A stretch of 11,745 nucleotides of DNA from Methylococcaceae bacterium. GTDB taxonomy: Bacteria; Pseudomonadota; Gammaproteobacteria; Methylococcales; Methylomonadaceae. Made by a program: the position numbers and the translations under genes. The stretch's first letter is position 1, and the number at the start of each line of letters is the position of its first letter. The DNA lies in NCBI GenBank assembly GCA_947506075.1, contig CANNNN010000051.1, forward strand, positions 1-11,745. The letters are read 5' to 3'. Shown here piece after piece: positions 6,443-11,745 of this stretch. The notes under the pieces were generated by a model. It saw only the letters and a list, made by a program, of their open reading frames with translations. It had not been told where the DNA came from and did no database searches.

Positions 6443-7138
6443 TTACACGACCGTGCCGAAAACAGAACCAACAGCGGCGGTCAAGCCCATCGCCAGTGCG
6501 CCCCAGAAGACCACGCGAAAAGCGCCCCTGATGATGCCAGAACCTCCGGTATAAGCCGCCAAGATACCCAACAGCGTTAGAAACAGCAAGGATGCGGCTG
6601 ACACCAGCACGATTAAATCGGCAGCCGGAGCAAACAGCACTATTAATAAAGGCAAGGCCGCGCCAACAGCAAAGGTGGCTGCCGAGGTCAGCGCCGCCTG
6701 GATCGGTCTTGCAGTACCTGATTCAGAGATGCCCAACTCGTCACGGGCGTGGGCCCCCAAAGCATCGTGCTGCATCAGTTGCTCGGCGACCTGCACGGCC
6801 AACAAAGGATCGAGTCCGCGCGATACATAGATAGCCGCCAGTTCCTTTTGCTCATACGCTTCATTTTCATCCAATTCCTTGCGCTCACGTTTTAAATCGG
6901 CGTGTTCGGTATCGGCTTGGGAACTGACCGACACATATTCGCCAGCCGCCATCGACATCGCCCCGGCAACTAAACCTGCAACACCGGCCAAAACAATATC
7001 ATTATGCGTCGCATGGGAGGCGGCAATACCGACGATTAAACTGGCGGTGGACACGATGCCGTCATTTGCGCCCAGCACCGCCGCGCGCAGCCAGCCGATG
7101 CGATGAGTCCTGTGTATTTCGGGATGATGAGGTGTCAT
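6443..7138 (-). CDS. VIT/CCC1-family Fe2+/Mn2+ transporter
   Basis: The 231-residue protein resembles vacuolar iron transporter family members, which move Fe2+ or Mn2+ out of the cytoplasm in exchange for protons. TM1 holds GANDGIVS at 23-30, with the conserved aspartate D26. TM2 holds AGAMSMAAGEYVSV at 58-71, with methionines M61 and M63 and E67. A hydrophilic, glutamate-rich metal-binding helical domain follows (about 76-140, with many E at 85-99 and DEL at 133-135), then three membrane helices (about 150-172, 174-196 and 205-230). The ATG has AGGA at 5 nt. It is the first gene of a tight trio with the GIY-YIG and glycosylase genes and lies 198 bp downstream of a metal ATPase on the same strand, which suggests a shared metal-stress role. 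Confidence 0.92.
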   Translation of the reverse strand: MTPHHPEIHRTHRIGWLRAAVLGANDGIVSTASLIVGIAASHATHNDIVLAGVAGLVAGAMSMAAGEYVSVSSQADTEHADLKRERKELDENEAYEQKELAAIYVSRGLDPLLAVQVAEQLMQHDALGAHARDELGISESGTARPIQAALTSAATFAVGAALPLLIVLFAPAADLIVLVSAASLLFLTLLGILAAYTGGSGIIRGAFRVVFWGALAMGLTAAVGSVFGTVV

Positions 7139-7336
7139 TTATTTCCTGGTATTTACTGATATAAAACTGCCTACGCTTAGCACGAAAGGCACGAAAAACC
7201 GGCTTGGCACAACTTATTTGATGCGTGACGGGTTTTGCATGTACGTGACTAACATAAGGTACATTGCCGTAGACTTCGAACGTTTCGATTGAGGTTTTCG
7301 ACCCCGATCTGCCTCGTTTTCGCGGACAGCATTTAA
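7139..7336. other. Intergenic region between metal ATPase and VIT genes
   Basis: No gene is visible in these 198 bp. They contain a CACGAAAGGCACGAAAAACC repeat fragment (7181-7200) and a dyad ATGTAC-N14-GTACAT (7239-7244 and 7259-7264). I see no clear rho-independent terminator after the ATPase and no strong promoter before the VIT gene, so read-through from the ATPase into the VIT group is possible. Confidence 0.4.
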
Positions 7337-9283
7337 TTAAAAATCCGACAGCGTTTTTGGTGGCATAGCGGCTCGCAAGGCGTTCAATACCGCTAATACA
7401 TCGATAATTTCCTGGGTAATGGCTCCGGCAACCGGTGTCAAATAACCCAGACCGGCAAAGACCATGCCGATCAGACTCAGCGCCATACCGCCCACCGCGC
7501 TTTGCAGCGCAATTTTACGCATCCTTTCGCCGATATGAAACAGCTCATCGACTTTTAACAAGGAGCTGTCCATGATCACCGCATCCGCCGATTCGCCGGT
7601 GATGTCGCTATTCTGACCGAAGGCTATGCCGATAGTCGCAGCCGTCAGCGCCGGAGCGTCATTGATGCCATCGCCAAGAAACACGGTTTTTGCCAACTTG
7701 GTTTCGGCACGCACCAGTTCCAGTTTCTGCTCGGGACTTTGACTAAAATAAACATGCTCGATACCGACTTGTTCGGCAAGAAAACGCACCTCCGATTCCC
7801 GGTCGCCGGACACCAGCATCACCTTATCGAACAGATGACTGGGCTTGAGGTGGTTGATAAAGGATGAACTGTCGCTGCGCACCTCATCACGAAATTGCAA
7901 AGTCGCAGCATATACCTCATCAATCAGCACCACGCACTCCAGACCACCGCTGACCTGCGGCAAATATTCGGCTATCTCCGGGTGTTGCTCAACGCCATTT
8001 TTACGACTGGTAATCTTGAGTTGTCGCCCTTCCACATTGCCTTCGAGTCCTTCCCCCGGCAACTCGGTGATATGGCTCACATTTAACAAGGATAACTTTA
8101 ATTTTTCTGCGGCGCTAACGATAGCGCGCGACAGCGGATGTTTTGAATAGCGCTCCAAACTTGCGATTAATCTTAATACCTCCTGCTCGTCATGTTCCAT
8201 GCCTGGAATCAGCGCAGTCAGCGACGGTCGGCCATAGGTCAGGGTGCCGGTTTTATCGAATATCGCGGTACGGCAGGTACCGATGGTTTCGAGTATTGCC
8301 GGATTCTTGATGATGATTTCCCGCCGCGCGGCCAGCGAAATCGAGCTGATGATGGTGACCGGTATGCCGATCAGCAACGGACATGGCGTGGCGATGACCA
8401 ACACTGCCAGAAAACGAACCACATCGCCGCTGACCGCCCAGGCAGTTATGGCTATGATAACGGCCAACGGAGTGTAAAGCGCGCCCAGCTGATCGCCTAG
8501 CCGCCTGATATTGGGCCGATATTGCTCGGAAGACTTCATCACTTCCATGATCTTCGCATAACGGGAATCGATAGCCAGCTTGTCCGCACGTATCGTCAGC
8601 GCAGAATCGCCGTTGATCGCTCCGGACATCACTTGAGAGCCACTGGTTTTCGACATCATATATGGCTCTCCGGTCAGATAGGATTCATCCATGGTGCTGG
8701 TGCCTTCCAATACCGTGCCGTCCACCGGGCAGAGTTCATGCGGCAATATCAAAAGGGTATCGCCAATATTCACCTGCGCCGTGGTAATGTCGATCAGTTG
8801 ATCAGCCAATTTTCTATGCGCTACCGACGGCATCCGCCGGGATAATGCCTCCAATACCGAGGAGGCTTTACGCACCGCATAAGTTTCCAGCACCACGCCG
8901 CCGGACAACATCAAAACGACTAAACTGCCAGCCAAATATTCATCCAGTAAAACCGCCGTAACGATAGAGATACCTGCCAACAAGTCGGAACCCCAATCGC
9001 CCTCCCCCAGTTTTACACCGAGTTGATAAACCAGCGGAATGCCGCCCAGCAACAACACAGCTAACAAAGGCACTGAAACCAGCTCGATCGGGAAAATCAA
9101 TCGCCCCTGGTAGAGTTCGGCAGCCGCCGAGCTTAACACTGAATTCAATGACAGCGTATAGACTTCATGCCCAATATCCAACGCATAATGCAATACCAGA
9201 TAAGCGCCTATACCCAGCAGACTCAATACGGCAATGAGGTTTTCGGATGTTGATCTGGGGATAGCTGATGACTTATCGGCCAT
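7337..9283 (-). CDS. Heavy-metal P1B-type ATPase with TPC membrane motif, no N-terminal metal-binding domain
   Basis: The protein is a metal-exporting P-type ATPase. Numbered from the upstream GTG: actuator loop TGEP at 209-212, phosphorylation site DKTGT at 348-352 (D348), KHPLS at 386-390 with the P1B-specific His-Pro, and hinge GDGINDAP at 542-549. Eight membrane helices fit the P1B plan (about 21-40, 70-91, 104-117, 119-136, 275-292, 296-316, 600-618 and 622-642). The ion-binding motif in helix 6 is TPC (304-306), not CPC, CPH or SPC. No HMA or Cys/His-rich N-terminus is present, so the metal cannot be named with confidence; TPC variants have been linked to Ni, Co or Fe. I use ATG 9283 (648 residues) because GAGG sits 9 nt before it, while the in-frame GTG at 9298 overlaps that ribosome-binding site. 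Confidence 0.92.
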   Translation of the reverse strand: MADKSSAIPRSTSENLIAVLSLLGIGAYLVLHYALDIGHEVYTLSLNSVLSSAAAELYQGRLIFPIELVSVPLLAVLLLGGIPLVYQLGVKLGEGDWGSDLLAGISIVTAVLLDEYLAGSLVVLMLSGGVVLETYAVRKASSVLEALSRRMPSVAHRKLADQLIDITTAQVNIGDTLLILPHELCPVDGTVLEGTSTMDESYLTGEPYMMSKTSGSQVMSGAINGDSALTIRADKLAIDSRYAKIMEVMKSSEQYRPNIRRLGDQLGALYTPLAVIIAITAWAVSGDVVRFLAVLVIATPCPLLIGIPVTIISSISLAARREIIIKNPAILETIGTCRTAIFDKTGTLTYGRPSLTALIPGMEHDEQEVLRLIASLERYSKHPLSRAIVSAAEKLKLSLLNVSHITELPGEGLEGNVEGRQLKITSRKNGVEQHPEIAEYLPQVSGGLECVVLIDEVYAATLQFRDEVRSDSSSFINHLKPSHLFDKVMLVSGDRESEVRFLAEQVGIEHVYFSQSPEQKLELVRAETKLAKTVFLGDGINDAPALTAATIGIAFGQNSDITGESADAVIMDSSLLKVDELFHIGERMRKIALQSAVGGMALSLIGMVFAGLGYLTPVAGAITQEIIDVLAVLNALRAAMPPKTLSDF

Positions 9284-9298
9284 GGTTTTTAGCCTCAC

Positions 9299-9603
9299 AA
9301 TGCGGTTAGTGGTTTGTGCTTTAGTTTACCACTTAATAGAACAGACTTTAGGCGTCTCGGAATAAATAAAATACTGGCCAAGTAAATACACTGGAACGTA
9401 AATAAACATGATGACCCTATAAGATATCTTTACTTAAAAACGGCTTATCAATCACTTAGAGTCGGCTGAAGATCGCACTCAGACTCCCGCCTTGCTCTAA
9501 CGAATCTAATTCGTTATCCTACGGACTATGCTTTCGCGTCCAGTTGCTTTAAAGCCCTTTCACAAAATTTGCCCCCCCTTAGTTTCCTTATCCCTGCTCT
9601 ATC
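9299..9603. other. 305-bp intergenic region with a strong palindrome
   Basis: This divergent intergenic region separates the metal ATPase (minus) from the methyltransferase (plus). No open frame with family likeness is seen. It holds the 19-bp palindrome described separately, a run of seven C at 9572-9578 and otherwise AT-rich DNA at 9350-9460. No -35/-10 pair stands out convincingly on either strand. Confidence 0.4.
9498..9516. repeat. Perfect palindrome TAACGAAT-CTA-ATTCGTTA
   Basis: Two exact 8-bp arms are separated by 3 bp. Symmetry and arm length suit an operator for a dimeric regulator, or the core of a small dispersed repeat. It is about 100 bp before the methyltransferase start and about 215 bp before the metal ATPase start. 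No T-tract follows, so terminator function is unlikely. Confidence 0.45.
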
Positions 9604-9615
9604 ATGAGAAACAAA

Positions 9616-10305
9616 ATGGCCAATATAAAATCTCCATCTGTTTTAAATCCAGGCGTTTTGATTCCAGTCAATCCGGCCATTGAAAATTATATGCAAAAGC
9701 TATTGCGAAATACCGATCATTCGGTGTTGACCGACATGGAAACGCAGGCTTTGAAAAACAATTTCCCTATCGTTGGCCGCTTGGTGGGTATTTTTCTTGA
9801 AACACAGGCCAAAATGATTAACGCTGAAAATGTGTTTGAATTCGGCAGCGGCTATGGTTATTCAGCTTATTGGTTTGCCAGGGCGGTAGGTCCGAAAGGC
9901 CGGGTGATTTGCACTGATGCCGATTTCCTGAACCAGCAAAAAGCCGAGCAATATCTCAGTGCCGCCGGTTTGTGGGAGCGAGTTGATTTTCAGGCTGGCA
10001 TGGCCCAGGAAATTTTTGCACAAACGAAGGGCTTATTCGACATCTGCTATAACGATGTCGACAAGGGCGATTACCCGGCGGTATGGCGCATGGCTAAAGA
10101 CCGGATACGTCCCGGCGGGCTTTATATTGCCGATAATGTGCTGTGGCGCGGTCGGGTAGCCGCAGAAAATCCTACCGATATTTTTCCCGGCTGGACCGAG
10201 GCCATTATTGAACACAATGAACTCATTTTTAATGATCCGGAATTTGACGCCTTTATCAATCCGACCCGTGATGGCGTTATCGTCGCAAGAAAGAAGGCTG
10301 AGTAA
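9616..10305 (+). CDS. Class I SAM-dependent O-methyltransferase (caffeoyl-CoA OMT-like, COG4122 type)
   Basis: Members transfer a methyl group from S-adenosylmethionine to a hydroxyl, usually with a divalent metal. Numbered from the upstream ATG at 9604, SAM-binding motif I is VFEFGSGYGYSA at 77-88, an acidic residue pair lies in CTDAD at 103-107, the metal-site-like NDVDKGDY is at 150-157, and GGLYIADNVLWRGRV is at 171-185 with the D-N pair. The C-terminus, NPTRDGVIVARKK, parallels the family's P-x-x-DG-x-x-x-A-x-K ending. The natural substrate cannot be told. Two starts are possible. I prefer ATG 9616 (229 residues) because GAGA lies about 6-7 nt upstream, while ATG 9604 has no Shine-Dalgarno. 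The gene stands alone after a long intergenic region. Confidence 0.88.
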   Translation: MANIKSPSVLNPGVLIPVNPAIENYMQKLLRNTDHSVLTDMETQALKNNFPIVGRLVGIFLETQAKMINAENVFEFGSGYGYSAYWFARAVGPKGRVICTDADFLNQQKAEQYLSAAGLWERVDFQAGMAQEIFAQTKGLFDICYNDVDKGDYPAVWRMAKDRIRPGGLYIADNVLWRGRVAAENPTDIFPGWTEAIIEHNELIFNDPEFDAFINPTRDGVIVARKKAE

Positions 10306-10374
10306 AAAAAGATACTCCTACGTAATAAATAGCTTTATGCTACCGTCTTAATTAATAAATGATGAGGATTTACT

Positions 10375-10614
10375 ATGCCCTATACCCAACCTATTGTAGA
10401 AGAACTGAACATTTTGGTTCGCTACAACCTGTCCACCACCCAAGAAGGCATCAAGGTACATAAAAACGCTACACCGGAAACGATAGCCGCCACCCATCGT
10501 TTATTCGAAAAAGGCTTGGTAACGCAGGAAGACGGAGGCTATCTGACCAGTCTTGGCCTTGAAACGGCGCAACAGGCTCAAGCGGTTCTGGATATACTTA
10601 GACCGGTTGAGTAA
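10375..10614 (+). CDS. Small conserved protein, TIGR02647-like
   Basis: The 79-residue product resembles the TIGR02647 family of short conserved proteins found in Pseudomonas and other gammaproteobacteria. Shared features I recognise are the N-terminal P-x-x-x-E-L-x-I-L stretch (residues 6-14), TTQEGIKVH (21-29), the H-R-L-x-EKGL-x-TQ-x-DGGYLT block (41-58) and a helical end (61-75). The pattern of short helices plus a GGYLT turn is winged-helix-like, so a DNA-binding role is possible, but the function is unknown. GAGGA at 10364-10368 gives a good ribosome-binding site at 6 nt. It is convergent with rpoH, with the rpoH terminator between them. Confidence 0.85.
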   Translation: MPYTQPIVEELNILVRYNLSTTQEGIKVHKNATPETIAATHRLFEKGLVTQEDGGYLTSLGLETAQQAQAVLDILRPVE

Positions 10615-10642
10615 ACGGATTACAATAAAACCGTAAAGCAAT

Positions 10643-10675
10643 AAAAAAGGCTTAACGATGTCATCGTTAAGCCTT
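10643..10675 (-). terminator. Rho-independent terminator of rpoH
   Basis: Perfect 14-bp arms (10647-10660 and 10662-10675, AAGGCTTAACGATG and its complement) meet around a single base, giving a 13-bp stem with a 3-nt loop in RNA. Read on the minus strand, the stem ends directly in TTTTTT (10648-10643). It lies about 48 nt after the rpoH stop. On the plus strand no T-tract follows the stem, so it should serve the converging small gene only weakly. Confidence 0.88.
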
Positions 10676-10699
10676 GAGAGCATCAATCTTTCAAAGAGC

Positions 10700-10727
10700 C
10701 CGTCCTGAGCGTAGCCGAAGGATCAGG
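10700..10727. repeat. CCTGAGCGTAGCCGAAGGA dispersed repeat at the rpoH stop
   Basis: The stretch CCGTCCTGAGCGTAGCCGAA and the following GGATCAGG resemble the GTCCTGAGC-x(n)-TCGAAGGAC repeat family scattered between genes in many environmental proteobacteria. CCTGA (10704-10708) pairs with TCAGG (10723-10727), and that right arm contains the rpoH stop codon. The rpoH C-terminus still looks complete. Confidence 0.5.
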
Positions 10728-11580
10728 CAGCAAGTTCTACCGCCACCCTCAATTTTTTCATCGCATTCTGTTCCAGTTGCCTGATTCTCTCGGCAGACAC
10801 GTTATAGCGTTCGGCAAGTTCATGCAAGGTCGCTTTCTTGTCCATCAACCAGCGACTAGACAGAATATCCAGGCTGCGTTCGTCCAGCTCAGCCATCGCA
10901 TCAGCCAATAAATCCTGCTCATGACCAGTCCAATCAGAATCCTCAAGCAGCACTGCTGGATCTGAGCCGTGCTGATGCAGATAGCTCGCTGGCGCAACAT
11001 AGCTTTCTTCGGAGGACTCATCGACCGGCATATCAAACGACATATCCTTACTGCCCAAACGTTTTTCCATTTCGTAAACGGCACTCAGATCGACATTGAG
11101 GTCGTTGGCTATCGCCTCTGCTTCGTCATTAGATAACCAGCCTATATTCTTCTTGGATTTTCTGAGGTTAAAAAACAGTTTACGCTGCGCCTTGGTTGTG
11201 GCTATCTTGACGATACCCCAATTTTTGATTACATACTCATGGATTTCAGCTTTAATCCAGTGTACAGCGAAAGAAACCAAGCGCACACCGACATCAGGAT
11301 CAAAACGCTTAACGGCTTTCATCAAACCGATATTGCCTTCCTGAATAATATCCGGCATCGACAAGCCATAACCGCTATAACCTCTGGCAACATGAATTAC
11401 AAAGCGCAAATTAGTCATAACCAGTTCGCGTGCGGCTTCCAGATCACCTTCGTCTCTAAATCGTAAGGCTAACTCGCGTTCCTGTTCTACTGTCAACTTA
11501 GGCATTTGCCTGACGACATTCAAATAGGCATCAAACGTTCCGACCGATAAATTAACAGGTAAAGCTAATGCGTTACTCAT
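10723..11580 (-). CDS. rpoH: RNA polymerase sigma-32 (heat-shock sigma factor)
   Basis: RpoH directs RNA polymerase to heat-shock promoters. The product is 285 residues from the chosen start, against 284 in E. coli. Region 2 is almost identical to the E. coli protein (DIIQEGNIGLMKAVKRF, then VRLVSFAVHWIKAEIHEYV), the RpoH box QRKLFFNL is at about 132-139, and the region 4.2 helix-turn-helix (LHELAERYNVSAERIRQLEQ) is near the C-terminus. I use ATG 11580, not the in-frame ATG 11592, because GGGAG (11585-11589) lies 5 nt before the former, while the latter has no Shine-Dalgarno and adds only MGVP. It follows ftsX, as in the conserved ftsYEX-rpoH order. A sigma-70-like promoter containing a CIRCE operator sits just upstream, and the predicted leader is only about 25 nt. 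Confidence 0.97.
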   Translation of the reverse strand: MSNALALPVNLSVGTFDAYLNVVRQMPKLTVEQERELALRFRDEGDLEAARELVMTNLRFVIHVARGYSGYGLSMPDIIQEGNIGLMKAVKRFDPDVGVRLVSFAVHWIKAEIHEYVIKNWGIVKIATTKAQRKLFFNLRKSKKNIGWLSNDEAEAIANDLNVDLSAVYEMEKRLGSKDMSFDMPVDESSEESYVAPASYLHQHGSDPAVLLEDSDWTGHEQDLLADAMAELDERSLDILSSRWLMDKKATLHELAERYNVSAERIRQLEQNAMKKLRVAVELAA

Positions 11581-11745
11581 TGGGACTCCCATGTAAAAAA
11601 CATTTTCTAAATTCTAGCACTCTGCAAGCAAGAGTGCCAATAATTTTGCCCGATCGCGTTTTTGGTTTTAATTGCTGAAGCTGGAAATGCAGCACTATCC
11701 ATGAACCTACCACACCGAGCACCGATGAAATGAATAGCAATGCCA
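11573..11745 (-). CDS. ftsX: Cell-division protein FtsX, C-terminal end (partial)
   Basis: An open frame enters from the right edge and encodes 56 residues. The first part, about ALLFISSVLGVVGSWIVL, is a hydrophobic helix, and HFQLQQLKPK follows. This resembles the last membrane helix and short cytoplasmic tail of FtsX, the membrane subunit of the FtsEX divisome complex, and the gene stands directly before rpoH as in E. coli. The frame continues about 28 residues beyond the expected end, through the rpoH promoter and CIRCE site, and stops at a TAA that overlaps the rpoH start by 8 nt. That tail is probably under little protein-level constraint. The start and most of the gene lie outside the window. 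Confidence 0.55.
   Translation of the reverse strand, partial: ALLFISSVLGVVGSWIVLHFQLQQLKPKTRSGKIIGTLACRVLEFRKCFLHGSPNE
11581..11591 (-). promoter_or_regulatory. Hairpin over the rpoH ribosome-binding site
   Basis: The minus-strand RNA reads TGGG-AGT-CCCA directly before the ATG, so the Shine-Dalgarno GGGAG can fold into a 4-bp stem with a 3-nt loop. Such a short stem would melt easily and could act as a weak temperature-sensitive lock, but it could also be chance. E. coli rpoH is controlled by RNA melting through a much larger structure. Confidence 0.3.
11611..11640 (-). promoter_or_regulatory. Sigma-70-like promoter of rpoH
   Basis: On the minus strand, TTGGCA (11640-11635) and TAGAAT (11616-11611) are separated by 18 bp; each hexamer matches consensus at five of six positions. 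Transcription would start near 11604, giving a leader of about 25 nt. The promoter lies within the 3' end of the ftsX reading frame, so rpoH has its own promoter besides any read-through from ftsX. Confidence 0.6.
11614..11640. promoter_or_regulatory. CIRCE operator (HrcA binding site) upstream of rpoH
   Basis: The sequence CTAGCACTC-N9-GAGTGCCAA matches the CIRCE consensus TTAGCACTC-N9-GAGTGCTAA at 16 of 18 arm positions with the exact 9-bp spacer (TGCAAGCAA). It spans the -35 hexamer and all of the spacer and overlaps the -10 hexamer by three bases, so a bound HrcA dimer would block RNA polymerase. It is centred about 47 bp before the rpoH start codon. HrcA itself is not encoded in this window. 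Confidence 0.75.

Noticed and set aside
9284..9298. GTG start adding five residues to the P-type ATPase
   Set aside because: The GTG is part of the GTGAGG ribosome-binding site of ATG 9283.
1..11745. CRISPR array, tRNA or rRNA genes
   Set aside because: No regularly spaced direct repeats and no cloverleaf or rRNA-like sequence were recognised on either strand.

Overview
The window looks like a chromosomal housekeeping region of a gammaproteobacterium with mid-range GC. The order ftsX-rpoH, the orn/rsgA neighbourhood, a TIGR02647-type small protein and intergenic repeats of the GTTCCC-hairpin and TTTCGTG kinds fit an environmental gammaproteobacterium. My best guess is a methanotroph of the Methylococcales, but that is an inference from general likeness, not from a marker gene.

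Layout. At the left edge (1-665) lies a truncated MASE1-type membrane sensor fragment, followed by about 200 bp of non-coding DNA with repeat-like sequence. Next comes a minus-strand pair: a CAAX-type M48 zinc metalloprotease and rsgA (ribosome-assembly GTPase), overlapping by ATGA. Divergent from them is a plus-strand run of orn (oligoribonuclease), a fused two-domain CrcB/Fluc fluoride channel and serS (seryl-tRNA synthetase), with a double-hairpin repeat between crcB and serS. Converging on serS with only 7 bp between stop codons is a minus-strand group: a P1B-type metal ATPase, then after 198 bp a VIT/CCC1-type Fe/Mn transporter, a GIY-YIG nuclease-fold protein and a family 5-like uracil-DNA glycosylase. 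The last three overlap or nearly touch. Beyond a 300-bp intergenic region are two plus-strand genes, a class I O-methyltransferase and the TIGR02647-like small protein. These converge on minus-strand rpoH (sigma-32), which sits directly downstream of the 3' end of ftsX at the right edge.

How the genes work together. Ribosome maturation (rsgA), translation (serS) and RNA turnover (orn) are core functions. The P-type ATPase and VIT protein suggest a small metal-homeostasis block. The GIY-YIG and glycosylase genes look translationally coupled behind it.

Two observations stand out. First, rpoH has a near-consensus CIRCE operator (the HrcA binding site) embedded in a sigma-70-like promoter 34 bp before its start codon, which suggests that the heat-shock sigma factor gene is itself under HrcA repression. 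Second, CrcB is a single-chain double Fluc whose second half lacks TM1. That 4+3 helix layout would by itself invert the second half into the antiparallel dimer arrangement, and the second half has also lost both phenylalanine-box residues.
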